From Kineococcus mangrovi (lineage in GTDB: Bacteria; Actinomycetota; Actinomycetes; Actinomycetales; Kineococcaceae): 64,000 nt of DNA. A program made the position numbers and the translations under genes. The notes beneath the pieces were generated by a model that saw only the letters and a list, made by a program, of their open reading frames with translations, did not search any database and was not told where the DNA came from. The stretch covers positions 62,001-126,000 of the forward strand of contig NZ_JBGGTQ010000003.1 of the NCBI RefSeq assembly GCF_041320705.1, read 5' to 3'. The first letter of the stretch is position 1. Each line of letters begins with the position of its first letter. Positions 8,594 to 17,320 of the stretch are shown here, in pieces.

Positions 8594-9283
8594 GTGCGCA
8601 CGCCCCCAGAGCCCCGGCCGGAGGCGACGGCGCGGGTCCTCGGGGCGGTCCTCGGGGCGGTGGTGCTCGTCGGGATCTCGGTCGAGGCCGTCCACGCCCT
8701 CGCCGCCGGGCGCGGGTTCTCCGGCGGCCGCCGGGCCCTGGCCCCGGACGTCGTCGTCGTCCTCGGCTGCCCGCCGCGTCCGGACGGGACGGTGAGCGGG
8801 ATGCAGCGCTGGCGCACCGAGATCGCCGCCCGGACACCGGGGGAGCCGGTCCTGGTCTTCTCCGGATACGCCCGGCCGGGGTCGCCGAGCGAGGCGGCCG
8901 TCATGGCGGCGCACGCGCGCGACGTCCTCGGCGTCGACCCGGCCCGGCTGCGGACGGAGGAGACGGCGACCACCACGTGGGAGAACGTGACCCGGACCCT
9001 GCACGACCTGGAGGGCGCCCGGTACGTGGCCCTGGCGTCCTCCCCGGTGCACGCGCTGCGCGCCCGGCGCTACCTCGCCCGCCTGCGCCCGGACCTCGCC
9101 GCCCGGCTCGTCCCGGCCGCCGACTACCGCTTCGGGGAGCGGTGGGGGTGGAAGGTCATGACGGCCGGCTACGACCTGGCCCGCTCCGTCGGTCTGCGCC
9201 TCCCCCAGACGTCCGATGTCTTTGAGGCTTCGGCCGTGCGAACGCGCTTCTCGTGGTCGACCGAGGGGGTAGACATCCGATGA
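8594..9283 (+). CDS. YdcF-like DUF218 protein
   Basis: This 229-residue protein has one N-terminal membrane segment (ATARVLGAVLGAVVLVGISV) and then a DUF218 domain: PDVVVVLGCPPRPDG, PVLVFSGYARPG, SEAAVMAAHARDVLG and TTTWENVTRTL. DUF218/YdcF and SanA proteins are linked to envelope maintenance, and some bind SAM; their activity is not firmly known. GTG 8594 places the membrane segment at the N-terminus. The last 25 residues overlap two palindromes that look like operators of the next operon, so this tail may be under DNA-binding-site constraint. Confidence 0.75.
   Translation: MRTPPEPRPEATARVLGAVLGAVVLVGISVEAVHALAAGRGFSGGRRALAPDVVVVLGCPPRPDGTVSGMQRWRTEIAARTPGEPVLVFSGYARPGSPSEAAVMAAHARDVLGVDPARLRTEETATTTWENVTRTLHDLEGARYVALASSPVHALRARRYLARLRPDLAARLVPAADYRFGERWGWKVMTAGYDLARSVGLRLPQTSDVFEASAVRTRFSWSTEGVDIR
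9208..9220. promoter_or_regulatory. Candidate FadR/GntR operator, copy 1
   Basis: GACGTCCGATGTC is a near-palindrome matching the second copy at 9272-9284 in 11 of 13 positions. It lies in the end of the YdcF-like gene, upstream of the fucose operon. The likely binder is the GntR-family regulator at 15.5 kb. Confidence 0.45.
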
Positions 9284-9284
9284 C
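9272..9284. promoter_or_regulatory. Candidate FadR/GntR operator, copy 2
   Basis: GACATCCGATGAC has the perfect core CATC-C-GATG. It starts 64 bp (about six helical turns) after copy 1 and 64 bp before the first start codon of the fucose operon. A TAGACA hexamer (9270-9275) that could be a -10 element overlaps it, so binding would block transcription. Confidence 0.5.
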
Positions 9285-9335
9285 CGGGGGCGTTGGATGG
9301 GCCCCGAAGAGTCCACCACCGCGACCGGAGGAACC

Positions 9336-10178
9336 GTGAGATTGATGCGCATCGGCCAGCCAGGCGCCGAGCGACCCGTGGCGCTGCGCGAGGACGGCAC
9401 CCACGCCGACCTGTCCGGCGTCCTGGACCCGGAGAGGGCCTGGAGCTTCGAGGACCTCGAGCGGGCGCGCGCCGCGCTGGCCGACGCCCCGGCGGTCGAC
9501 GTCGGGGACGAACGCGTCGGCAGTCCGCTGCCGCGGCCGGGGATCGTGGTGTGCATCGGGCTGAACTACCGCGACCACGCCGCCGAGACGAACGCCCAGG
9601 TGCCGTCCGAACCGGTCCTGTTCCTCAAGATGCCCTCGACCGTCGTCGGCCCCTTCGACGAGGTCCTCGTCCCGCGCGGGTCGGAGAAGACCGACTACGA
9701 GGTCGAGCTGGGCGTCGTCCTGGGGCGGCGGGCGCGGTACCTGGAGTCCGCCGAGGAGGGCCTGGCCGCGGTCGCCGGCTACGTCGTCTCCCACGACGTG
9801 TCCGAGCGCGAGTTCCAGATCGAGCGCGGCGGCACCTGGGACAAGGGCAAGAACTGCGAGACGTTCAACCCCCTCGGGCCGTGGTTCGTCACGGCCGACG
9901 AGGTGCCCGACCCGACGTCGCTGGCGCTGCGGTGCTGGGTGGACGGGGAGCTGCGGCAGGACGGCACGACGGCCGACATGGTGTTCGGCGTCGGCGAGCT
10001 CGTGCACTACCTCAGCCGGTTCATGGTGCTGGAGGCCGGGGACGTCGTGAACACCGGGACGCCGGCCGGGGTCGCCCTGGGGCAGCCGGACCCCAAGCCC
10101 TACCTGCGGGCGGGTCAGGTCGTGGAGTGCGAGATCGAGGGGCTGGGGCGGATGCGCCAGCGGACGGGGGCGGCGTGA
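9336..10178 (+). CDS. FAH-family hydrolase, likely 2,4-diketo-3-deoxy-L-fuconate hydrolase
   Basis: This 280-residue protein is a fumarylacetoacetate-hydrolase-family enzyme. The core motif [12 protein letters not shown] is followed by [14 protein letters not shown], the metal-binding [13 protein letters not shown], and [27 protein letters not shown] is the C-terminal signature. In the non-phosphorylative L-fucose pathway a member of this family cleaves 2,4-diketo-3-deoxy-L-fuconate to pyruvate and L-lactate, and the neighbours supply every other step. GTG 9336 is chosen because [10 protein letters not shown] aligns with the usual family N-terminus; its ribosome binding site GGAGGA is only 3 nt away, so ATG 9345 is possible. 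It is the first gene of the operon and its stop overlaps the next start. Confidence 0.85.
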   Translation: MRLMRIGQPGAERPVALREDGTHADLSGVLDPERAWSFEDLERARAALADAPAVDVGDERVGSPLPRPGIVVCIGLNYRDHAAETNAQVPSEPVLFLKMPSTVVGPFDEVLVPRGSEKTDYEVELGVVLGRRARYLESAEEGLAAVAGYVVSHDVSEREFQIERGGTWDKGKNCETFNPLGPWFVTADEVPDPTSLALRCWVDGELRQDGTTADMVFGVGELVHYLSRFMVLEAGDVVNTGTPAGVALGQPDPKPYLRAGQVVECEIEGLGRMRQRTGAA

Positions 10179-11524
10179 TGAGCAGGTTCACGGGGTTCAC
10201 CACCCACGACGTGCGGTTCCCGACGTCCCGCGACCTCGACGGGTCCGACGCGATGAACCCCGACCCCGACTACTCCGCGGCGTACCTCGTCGTCGGCACC
10301 GACGACCCGGACGGGCTGGAGGGGCACGGGTTCGCGTTCACCATCGGCCGCGGCAACGACGTCCAGGTGGCCGCCATCGACGCCCTCGCCGGGCACTTGC
10401 TCGGCCGCGACGTCGAGGAGGTCCTGGCGGACATGGGCGCCACGTCGAAGACCTTCGTCGACGACTCCCAGCTGCGCTGGCTGGGGCCGGAGAAGGGCGT
10501 CATGCACATGGCGATCTCCGCCGTCGTCAACGCCCTGTGGGACCTCAAGGCCAAGCGCGCCGGACTGCCGCTGTGGGACCTGCTCTCGCAGATGAGTCCC
10601 GAGCAGCTCGTCGACCTCGTCGACTTCCGCTACCTCACCGACGCCCTGACCCGCGAGGAGGCGCTGGAGATCCTGCGCCGCGCCGAACCGGGCCGGGCCG
10701 CACGCCGCGAGGAACTGCTGCAGCACGGGTTCCCCGCCTACACGACGACACCGGGCTGGCTGGGCTACTCCGACGACAAGCTCGTCCGGCTCGCGCACGA
10801 GGCGGTCGCCGAGGGGTTCTCCCAGATCAAGCTCAAGGTCGGGGCCGACGTCGAGGACGACGTGCGGCGCCTGCGGCTGGCCCGCGAGGCCGTCGGCCCG
10901 GACGTCCGGATCGCGGTCGACGCCAACCAGCGGTGGGACGTCGGCGTCGCGATCGACTGGATCGACCGGCTCGCCCCGTACGACCCCTGGTGGATCGAGG
11001 AACCCACGAGCCCCGACGACGTCCTGGGTCACGCGACGATCCGGCGCGCGGTGAGCCCCGTGAAGGTCGCGACGGGTGAGCACGTGCAGAACCGCATCGT
11101 GTTCAAGCAGCTGCTCCAGGCGCAGTCGCTGGACGTCCTGCAGATCGACGCGGCCCGCGTCGGCGGCGTCAACGAGAACGTCGCGATCCTGCTGCTGGCC
11201 GCCAAGTTCGGGGTCCCCGTCTGCCCGCACGCGGGCGGGGTGGGGCTGTGCGAACTCGTGCAGCACCTGTCGATGTTCGACGCCGTCGCCGTCGCGGGCA
11301 CGACGCAGGACCGGGTCATCGAGTTCGTCGACCACCTGCACGAGCACTTCACCGACCCCGTCGTCGTGACCGGTGGTGCCTACCGGGCCCCGACGACCCC
11401 CGGGTTCAGCGCGCAGGTGCGGCCCGAGACCCTGGCGCGCTTCGCGTTCCCGGGCGGAGCCGAGTGGCGCCCCGTCCCCACCGGTGGACACGTCCACCTG
11501 CACACCCGGGAGGTCCCCGCGTGA
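10178..11524 (+). CDS. L-fuconate dehydratase (enolase superfamily)
   Basis: This 448-residue enolase-superfamily enzyme has the capping domain at both ends and the barrel in the middle. Catalytic features of acid-sugar dehydratases are present: the KxK motif in [10 protein letters not shown], metal ligands in [21 protein letters not shown] and ATGEHVQNR, and the late His in [12 protein letters not shown]. The start ([28 protein letters not shown]) is characteristic of L-fuconate dehydratases. It removes water from L-fuconate to give 2-keto-3-deoxy-L-fuconate. GTG 10175 directly precedes ATG 10178; either could be used. The ATG overlaps the last base of the upstream stop. Confidence 0.92.
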   Translation: MSRFTGFTTHDVRFPTSRDLDGSDAMNPDPDYSAAYLVVGTDDPDGLEGHGFAFTIGRGNDVQVAAIDALAGHLLGRDVEEVLADMGATSKTFVDDSQLRWLGPEKGVMHMAISAVVNALWDLKAKRAGLPLWDLLSQMSPEQLVDLVDFRYLTDALTREEALEILRRAEPGRAARREELLQHGFPAYTTTPGWLGYSDDKLVRLAHEAVAEGFSQIKLKVGADVEDDVRRLRLAREAVGPDVRIAVDANQRWDVGVAIDWIDRLAPYDPWWIEEPTSPDDVLGHATIRRAVSPVKVATGEHVQNRIVFKQLLQAQSLDVLQIDAARVGGVNENVAILLLAAKFGVPVCPHAGGVGLCELVQHLSMFDAVAVAGTTQDRVIEFVDHLHEHFTDPVVVTGGAYRAPTTPGFSAQVRPETLARFAFPGGAEWRPVPTGGHVHLHTREVPA

Positions 11525-12300
11525 GGGCGGGACCGCTGGACGGGCTGGCCGTCCTCGTCACCGGCGGCGCCTCGGGCATCGGGGCGGCCACCGCCGACCG
11601 GTTCGTGGCCGAGGGGGCACGGGTCGTCGTCCTCGACCGCGACACCTCCCAGGAGCACCACGCCGTCCGGGCCGACCTGTCCGACGACGCCTCCGTCCGC
11701 GCCGCCGTCGCCGCCGCCGTGGACCACCTCGGTGCGCTCGACGTCCTGGTCAACAACGCGGGGGTGGGTGCCGTCGGGGACGTGGCCGCCAACGACGACG
11801 ACGAGTGGCACCGCGTCTACGACGTCAACGTCGTGGGTCTGGTCCGCACCACGCGCGCGGCGCTGCCGCACCTGCGCCGCGCCGCGGCCGAGCGGGGCAC
11901 CGCGGCCGTCGTCAACACGTGCTCGATCGCCGCGTGGACGGGCCTGCCGCAGCGGGCGCTCTACTCGGCGACGAAGGGCGCCGTGCAGGCCCTCACCCTG
12001 GCGATGGCCGCCGACCACCTCGCCGACGGCATCCGCGTCAACTGCGTCAACCCGGGGACGGCCGACACCCCGTGGGTGCAGCGGCTGCTCGACGCCAGCG
12101 ACGACCCGGCCGCCGAACGCGCCGCGCTGCAGGCCCGGCAGCCCACCGGCCGCCTCGTGACCCCCGAGGAGGTCGCCCACGCGGTCGTCCACCTGGCCGA
12201 CCCCCGCTCCGGGGCCACCACGGGGACCGTGCTGGCCGTCGACGGCGGGATGCACGCGCTGCGGGTGCCGGCTCGGCCGCGGACGGGAGGGGACTCGTGA
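11521..12300 (+). CDS. Short-chain dehydrogenase, likely 2-keto-3-deoxy-L-fuconate dehydrogenase
   Basis: This 259-residue classical SDR has the cofactor motif TGGASGIG near residues 14-21, VVLDRDT (an acidic residue after the second strand, favouring NAD), the structural NNAGVG, the catalytic Ser in [10 protein letters not shown], and YSATKGA with the catalytic Tyr and Lys. In the operon context it most likely oxidises 2-keto-3-deoxy-L-fuconate to the 2,4-diketo acid consumed by the FAH-family hydrolase. An alternative is that it oxidises L-fucose and the aldo-keto reductase has another role. GTG 11521 overlaps the dehydratase stop by 4 bp. Confidence 0.85.
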   Translation: MRAGPLDGLAVLVTGGASGIGAATADRFVAEGARVVVLDRDTSQEHHAVRADLSDDASVRAAVAAAVDHLGALDVLVNNAGVGAVGDVAANDDDEWHRVYDVNVVGLVRTTRAALPHLRRAAAERGTAAVVNTCSIAAWTGLPQRALYSATKGAVQALTLAMAADHLADGIRVNCVNPGTADTPWVQRLLDASDDPAAERAALQARQPTGRLVTPEEVAHAVVHLADPRSGATTGTVLAVDGGMHALRVPARPRTGGDS

Positions 12301-13265
12301 TCGAGCTCCCGCGGTGGGGCCTGGGCGCGGCGGCCCTCGGCAACCTCTTCACCGTCGTCCCCGACGAGACCGCCCGCGCGACCGTCGACGCCTGCTGGGA
12401 CGCGGGGGTCCGCTACGTCGACACGGCCCCGCACTACGGCGCGGGCCTGAGCGAGGAACGCGTCGGTGCCGCCCTGCGCCACCGGCCGCGCGGGGAGTTC
12501 GTGCTCCAGACGAAGGTCGGCCGGCTCCTCGTCCCCGGGCCCGGCTCGGGCCGCGACACCGAGGGTTTCGACGTCCCCGACACCCGGGTGCGGGAGTGGG
12601 ACTTCTCCGCCGCGGGGGTGCGCCGCTCCGTGGAGGACAGCCTGCAGCGGCTGGGCCTGGACCGGATCGACGTCGCCCTCGTCCACGACCCCGACGACCA
12701 CCTCGACGACGCGCGGGCCGGGGCCTTCCCCGAACTGCTGCGGATGCGCGAGGAGGGCGTCGTCCGGGCCGTCGGGGCCGGGATGAACGAGACGGCCCCG
12801 CTGACGGCGTTCGTCGAGGAGTTCGACCTCGACGTCGTCCTCGTCGCGGGCCGGTACCACCTGCTCGACGCCTCCGCGGCCGACGGGTTGTTCCCCGCGG
12901 CGCGGCGGGCCGGCACGGCCGTCGTCCTCGGCGGGGTGTTCGCCTCGGGTCTGCTGGCCCGCGAGGAACCCCCGCAGGACGCGACGTACCGGTACGCGCA
13001 GGCGCCACCGGCCCTCCTGGGCCGGGCCCGGCGCATCGCCGCCCTCGCCCGCGAGCACGGCACGACCCTGCCCGCCCTGGCGGTGCAGGCGGCCGGGGCG
13101 CACCCGGCCGTCGCCTCGGTGCTGCTCGGGATGCGGTCCCCGCAGGAGGTGCGGCACGACGCGGCCCTGTTCGCGCAGGAGGTGCCGGCCGCGGTGTGGG
13201 AGGCCCTGCGGCGCGAGGACCTGCTGCCCTCGGGTCTCGTCGTGCCGGGGGAGGTGGCGTCGTGA
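12297..13265 (+). CDS. Aldo-keto reductase, likely L-fucose dehydrogenase
   Basis: This 322-residue barrel enzyme has the AKR catalytic set: Asp and Tyr in YVDTAPHYGAG, Lys in LQTKVGRLL, and His in VALVHDPDDH. It belongs to the L-fucose/D-threo-aldose 1-dehydrogenase branch (GLGAAALGNLF at the start, GMNETAPL in the middle). It would oxidise L-fucose to L-fucono-1,5-lactone, the first step of the pathway. The frame starts at GTG 12297, overlapping the SDR stop by 4 bp. Confidence 0.87.
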   Translation: MIELPRWGLGAAALGNLFTVVPDETARATVDACWDAGVRYVDTAPHYGAGLSEERVGAALRHRPRGEFVLQTKVGRLLVPGPGSGRDTEGFDVPDTRVREWDFSAAGVRRSVEDSLQRLGLDRIDVALVHDPDDHLDDARAGAFPELLRMREEGVVRAVGAGMNETAPLTAFVEEFDLDVVLVAGRYHLLDASAADGLFPAARRAGTAVVLGGVFASGLLAREEPPQDATYRYAQAPPALLGRARRIAALAREHGTTLPALAVQAAGAHPAVASVLLGMRSPQEVRHDAALFAQEVPAAVWEALRREDLLPSGLVVPGEVAS

Positions 13266-14059
13266 TCGTCGACGCCCACCACCACCTGTGGGACCCGGCG
13301 ACCCGCGATCACCCGTGGATGCCGCCGGAGCTCGCGACCCCGTTCACCTCGCAGGACCTGCGGCGGGAGACGGCACTGGCCGGGGTGGACCGGACGGTGC
13401 TCGTCCAGACCGTCTCCTCGACCGCCGAGACCGCCGAGTTCTGCGCCACGGCGGCCGCCTCCGACGGGCTGATCGCCGGGGTCGTGGGCTGGGCCGACCA
13501 CACCCGCGACATCCCCTCCCAGTTCGAGGACCTGGCGCACGCGCAGTTCCTGCGGGGCGTCCGGCACCAGGTCGAGGACGAACCGGACCCCGACTGGCTG
13601 CGCCGGCCCGAGGTGGTCGCCGCGGTCCGCTCCGCGCGCGGGCTGGTCGTGGACCTGCTCGTCCGGTTCGACCAGCTGCCCGCGGCCACGGCCCTCCTCG
13701 ACGCCGTCCCGGACGGTGAGTTCGTGCTGGACCACGGGGCCAAACCACCGGTGGGTGCCGACGGCTACGCGGCGTGGTGCACGGGAACGGCGGAGCTGGC
13801 CCGGCGCGAGAACGTCGTCTGCAAGTTGTCCGGGTTGTTCACGCTCGAGCACGCCGAACTCCTCGGGCCGGCCGTGGACCACCTGTTCTCGGTGTTCGGG
13901 CCGGACCGCCTCGTCTTCGGCACGGACTGGCCCGTCAGCACCCTCGCGCTCGACTACCCGGCCGTCGTGGCCCGGACGCGGTCCCTGCTGGCCCCCTTCT
14001 CGGCGGACGAACGCGCCGCCGTCCTGGCCGGGAACGCCGTGCGCACCTACCGCCTCTGA
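13262..14059 (+). CDS. L-fuconolactonase (amidohydrolase family)
   Basis: This 265-residue amidohydrolase of the COG3618 type starts VIVDAHHHLWDP, with the HxH metal ligands, and carries RGVRHQVEDEPD, FVLDHGAKPP, NVVCKLSGL and VFGTDWPVST, the last providing the catalytic Asp. Family members include L-fuconolactonase and related sugar lactonases. It opens L-fuconolactone to L-fuconate, the dehydratase substrate. GTG 13262 overlaps the AKR stop by 4 bp, continuing the strictly coupled series. Confidence 0.88.
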   Translation: MIVDAHHHLWDPATRDHPWMPPELATPFTSQDLRRETALAGVDRTVLVQTVSSTAETAEFCATAAASDGLIAGVVGWADHTRDIPSQFEDLAHAQFLRGVRHQVEDEPDPDWLRRPEVVAAVRSARGLVVDLLVRFDQLPAATALLDAVPDGEFVLDHGAKPPVGADGYAAWCTGTAELARRENVVCKLSGLFTLEHAELLGPAVDHLFSVFGPDRLVFGTDWPVSTLALDYPAVVARTRSLLAPFSADERAAVLAGNAVRTYRL

Positions 14060-14060
14060 C

Positions 14061-14096
14061 CGCCCCACCCGACGACACCGCCCCACCCGACGACAC
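14061..14096 (+). repeat. 18-nt tandem duplication before the fucosidase gene
   Basis: CGCCCCACCCGACGACAC occurs twice in a row between the lactonase stop and the fucosidase ribosome binding site. It increases the spacing between genes that are otherwise overlapping. Confidence 0.75.
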
Positions 14097-14118
14097 CGCC
14101 GTCCCAGGAGGAACCAGC

Positions 14119-15468
14119 GTGGCCATGTTCTCCGAAGCCCCCGAGCGTCCCGAGCTCTACCGGAAGTTCCAGCGCGAGGTGCCGCAGTGGTACCGGGACG
14201 CCAAGTTCGGCGTCTTCATCCACTGGGGCGCGTACTCCGTCCCCGCCTGGGCCGAACCCACCGGCGAGCTCGGCACCGTCGAGCGTCACGAGTGGATGAA
14301 GCACAACCCGTACGCGGAGTGGTACTTCAACACCATCCGCATCGACGGCAGCCCCGCCCAGGAGCACCACCGCACCGTTCACGGGGGTGCGCCCTACGAC
14401 GAGTTCCTCGACCGGTGGACGGCCTCGGCGTTCGACCCCGACGACATGGCCGACCTGTTCCGGCGTGCCGGGGCGGGGTACGTGGTGCCCACCACCAAGC
14501 ACCACGACGGGATCGCCCTCTGGGACGCACCCGGGACGGGGGAGCGCAACACCGTCCACCGGGGCCCCCGGCGCGACCTGGTCGCCGAGCTGGCGGCCGC
14601 GACCCGCCGGGCCGGGTTGCGCTTCGGCACCTACTACTCCGGCGGGCTGGACTGGCACTTCGCCGACCTCGGCCCGCACACCGGTGAGCCCCTGGAGGAG
14701 AACCGCCCCGTCGACGAGGCCTACAACGAGTACGCCTTCGCCCACGTCGTCGACCTCGTCGACCGGTACCGCCCCGACGTGCTGTGGGGCGACATCGAGT
14801 GGCCCGACGCGGGCAAACCGGACGGGCCGAGGTCCTTCGCGCGCATCCTGGAGCGCTACTACGCAGCCGTTCCCGACGGGGTCGTCAACGACCGTTGGGG
14901 CCTGACGCACTGGGACTTCCGCACCAGCGAGTACCAGGCCGGCAAGGAGTCCGAGAGTTCCGGGGCGTGGGAGAACTGCCGGGGGGTGGGTCTGTCCTTC
15001 GGGTACAACCAGGTCGAGGACGCCACCCAGTACCTCGACGGACCCGGAGCCGTCCGGCACCTGCTCGACGTCGTCTCCCGCGGCGGGAACTTCCTGCTCA
15101 ACGTCGGGCCCGACGAGGCCGGGCGCATCCCCGAGCTGCAGCGGCGCTGCCTGGAGGGGATCGCCGACTGGATGGCCGTCAACGCCTCCGCCGTCCACGG
15201 GACCGCACCCGTCGACGGGGCGAGTCCCTCGGACGCGCCCTGGGTGCGGTTCACCCGGACCGGTGGCGTGGTCCACGCCGTCGTCGACGCCGCCGGGGAG
15301 GTGGTGCTGGACCTGCCGGGTGCCGACCCCGCGTCGGCGCGGTTGCCGGACGGCACCCCGGTGACCGCCCGCACCGAGGGTGAGCGGGTCGTCGTCGACG
15401 TCCCGGCCGCCGCCGTCCCCGGCCCCCGGGTCGTCGACCTCGACGTGACCGGAGGGGGACAGGTCTGA
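14119..15468 (+). CDS. GH29 alpha-L-fucosidase, predicted cytoplasmic
   Basis: This 449-residue glycoside hydrolase family 29 enzyme starts directly with the catalytic barrel (WYRDAKFGVFIHWG near residue 22) and has VVPTTKHHDGIALWD, DVLWGDIEWPD (the likely nucleophile Asp in WGD), and SRGGNFLLNVGPDEAG. A small C-terminal beta domain follows. No signal peptide is present, so it should act inside the cell on imported fucosides and release L-fucose for the enzymes encoded upstream. AGGAGGA (14106-14112) lies 6 nt before GTG 14119. It is the last plus-strand gene of the locus. Confidence 0.93.
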   Translation: MAMFSEAPERPELYRKFQREVPQWYRDAKFGVFIHWGAYSVPAWAEPTGELGTVERHEWMKHNPYAEWYFNTIRIDGSPAQEHHRTVHGGAPYDEFLDRWTASAFDPDDMADLFRRAGAGYVVPTTKHHDGIALWDAPGTGERNTVHRGPRRDLVAELAAATRRAGLRFGTYYSGGLDWHFADLGPHTGEPLEENRPVDEAYNEYAFAHVVDLVDRYRPDVLWGDIEWPDAGKPDGPRSFARILERYYAAVPDGVVNDRWGLTHWDFRTSEYQAGKESESSGAWENCRGVGLSFGYNQVEDATQYLDGPGAVRHLLDVVSRGGNFLLNVGPDEAGRIPELQRRCLEGIADWMAVNASAVHGTAPVDGASPSDAPWVRFTRTGGVVHAVVDAAGEVVLDLPGADPASARLPDGTPVTARTEGERVVVDVPAAAVPGPRVVDLDVTGGGQV

Positions 15469-15495
15469 CCCGTCCCGTCGGCGCGGCCGCGCGGG

Positions 15496-16209
15496 TCACC
15501 CCGCGGGCGCGTCCGGCGGTGCCCCGGCGCGACGGGCCGCACTGACCGACCGCAACCACTGCTCCACGCCCGCGACGTGGACCTGCGCCCAGGCGCGGGC
15601 CACGTCGTGCTGGCGGGCGGCCATCGCCTGCTGGATGGCGCGGTGCTCGTCCAGGGTCCGCCTCGTGGCGGCCTCCTGGGTGAGACCGCGCCACACGCGC
15701 GCCCGGTGCAGCGGGCCGGACAGGCTCTCGATGAGCGAGGCCAGGACGGAGTTCCCCGCGCCGAGGGCGATCCTGCGGTGGAACTCCTGGTCGTTCGCGA
15801 CGAGGTCCTCCACGCTGGGGTCGGGTCCGAGCTCGTCGAGCAGGCGGGCCAGTGCGGAGATCTCGGCGTCGCTCATCCGCAGGGTCGCCATCGACGTCGC
15901 CGCGGGTTCCAGGAGCCGGCGCACCTCGAAGAACTCCAGCAGCGAGTCGTCCCGCTGGACGTCGACGACGAACGTCATCGCGTCGAGCATGACACCCGGT
16001 TCCAGGCTGGACACGTAGGTGCCGTCGCCGTGGCGGACGTCGAGGACGTTGATGAGGGCCAGGGCGCGCACGGCCTCGCGCAGGGAGTTGCGCGACAACC
16101 CCAGCGCCGCGGACAGCTCGGCCTCCCGGGGCAGGCGGTCACCGGGGCGCAGTTCACCGCCCAGGATCATCCCCTTGATGCGCTCGATCGCGTCGTCGGT
16201 GACCGCCAT
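15496..16209 (-). CDS. FadR-type GntR-family regulator of the fucose locus
   Basis: This 237-residue regulator has an N-terminal winged helix (RIKGMILGGELRPGDRLP, then SRNSLREAVRAL) and a C-terminal all-helical FCD domain (EFFEVRRLLEP, NDQEFHRRIA, LDEHRAIQQAM) that binds an acidic ligand and often a metal via Asp/His residues. In sugar-acid operons such regulators are released from DNA by a pathway acid. The two 13-bp palindromes before the fucose operon (9208 and 9272) are the best candidate targets. The mutarotase gene lies 5 bp upstream, so they share a transcript. Confidence 0.85.
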   Translation of the reverse strand: MAVTDDAIERIKGMILGGELRPGDRLPREAELSAALGLSRNSLREAVRALALINVLDVRHGDGTYVSSLEPGVMLDAMTFVVDVQRDDSLLEFFEVRRLLEPAATSMATLRMSDAEISALARLLDELGPDPSVEDLVANDQEFHRRIALGAGNSVLASLIESLSGPLHRARVWRGLTQEAATRRTLDEHRAIQQAMAARQHDVARAWAQVHVAGVEQWLRSVSAARRAGAPPDAPAG

Positions 16210-16214
16210 GCCGG

Positions 16215-16550
16215 TCAGTCCTGCTGCGCCGCAGCGCGTTGCTGCCGAAAGCTCCAGACGGTCGGGAGGCCGTCGTCGTCCCCGGAGTAGTCGTCGGGGG
16301 TCGACTGCAGCGGCGTGACGCGGGCCTGCCAGGCGGTGTTCGCGGGGTGGTCGCGCAGGTGCTCGCGCATCGCCTGGTAGTCCTCGACGTCGAGCCAGTG
16401 GAACACGTCGCGGCCGCTGCGCCAGATCCGCCAGTCCCGGACGCCGGCGTCGGCGAGGGCTTGCAGCAGGTCGGCCGGGACCTCGGCGTGCAGGGCGTCG
16501 TAGGCCTCCAGGGCGTCCGCGTGCAGGCGCGTGTGCAGGGTCCTCTCCAT
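16215..16550 (-). CDS. L-rhamnose/L-fucose mutarotase family protein (DUF718)
   Basis: This 111-residue dimeric ferredoxin-fold protein belongs to the RhaM/DUF718 mutarotase family: HTRLHADALEAYDALHAEV at the start, DWRIWRSGRDVFHWLDVED, and TAWQARVTPLQ near the end. The family interconverts anomers of 6-deoxy sugars. In this locus the natural substrate should be L-fucose released by GH29, feeding the dehydrogenase that acts on one anomer. It is co-transcribed with the GntR regulator, 5 bp apart. Confidence 0.82.
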   Translation of the reverse strand: MERTLHTRLHADALEAYDALHAEVPADLLQALADAGVRDWRIWRSGRDVFHWLDVEDYQAMREHLRDHPANTAWQARVTPLQSTPDDYSGDDDGLPTVWSFRQQRAAAQQD

Positions 16551-16562
16551 GTCCCGACGATA

Positions 16563-16581
16563 CCGCCGGGACCCCCGGCGG
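16563..16581 (-). terminator. Terminator after pdxH
   Basis: An 8-bp perfect stem, CCGCCGGG with CCCGGCGG and a 3-nt loop, lies between the pdxH stop and the mutarotase start. It separates pdxH from the fucose regulatory genes downstream. Confidence 0.6.
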
Positions 16582-16583
16582 GT

Positions 16584-17264
16584 TCAGGGTTGGCGGCGGC
16601 CGACCGACCAGTCCCCCGCGACGTCGAGGTCGCCGCCCGTGCCGGTCGCGGTGAACACGAGGCGGTCGTGCAACCGGGAGGTCCGGCCCTGCCAGAACTC
16701 CACCTCGTGGGCGCGCACGAGGAAACCGCCCCAGTGCGGCGGGGTGGGCACGTCCGCGACGGAACCGGTGTCCGGCCAGCGTTCGCGCAACTGCGCGGCG
16801 CGCTCGTCGAGCGTCGTCGCGGCGTCGACGGGCGCGGACTGCTCGCTCGCCCAGGCGCCGATCCGGGAACCGTACGGGCGGGACGCGAAGTACGTCTCCG
16901 TCTCCTCCCGCGGCACCTCCTGCGCGCGACCGCGGACGCAGACCTGCCGCTGCACCCCGAACCACCCGAAGACCAGGGACACCCGCGGGTCGTGCCCGAT
17001 CCCGCGGGCCTTGCGCGAGCGCAGGTTCGTGTAGAGGACGAAACCCCGCGCGTCGACGCCCTTGAGGAGCACGGTCCGCGCCGACACGCCCTCCGCGTCG
17101 ACCGTCGACAACGTCATCGCGTTGGGTTCGGGCACCACCGCCGCGCCCGCCGCCACGGCCTCGGAGTACCACCGCTCGAACTGCGCGAGCGGGGTCGGCG
17201 CGAGGTCGGCCTCCACGAGGTGCCGCTGCCCGTAGTCCACCCGTCGTCCTGCCGGATCCTCCAC
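16584..17264 (-). CDS. pdxH: Pyridoxamine 5'-phosphate oxidase
   Basis: This 226-residue FMN enzyme makes pyridoxal 5'-phosphate from pyridoxamine or pyridoxine phosphate. Typical motifs are NAMTLSTVDAEGVSARTVLLKG (FMN binding), FVLYTNLRSRKARGIG, VSLVFGWFGVQRQV, YFASRPYGSRIGAWAS and the C-terminal HDRLVF. It ends GDWSVGRRQP; the family end is usually RLAP, so the last residues are slightly unusual. The start codon is ATG 17264, divergent from the GDSL hydrolase gene. Confidence 0.93.
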   Translation of the reverse strand: MEDPAGRRVDYGQRHLVEADLAPTPLAQFERWYSEAVAAGAAVVPEPNAMTLSTVDAEGVSARTVLLKGVDARGFVLYTNLRSRKARGIGHDPRVSLVFGWFGVQRQVCVRGRAQEVPREETETYFASRPYGSRIGAWASEQSAPVDAATTLDERAAQLRERWPDTGSVADVPTPPHWGGFLVRAHEVEFWQGRTSRLHDRLVFTATGTGGDLDVAGDWSVGRRQP

Positions 17265-17320
17265 GGCGCCAGCGTAGGGCCGCGGGCGCGGGGCGACCCG
17301 CGGGAGGGCACACTGCGCGC

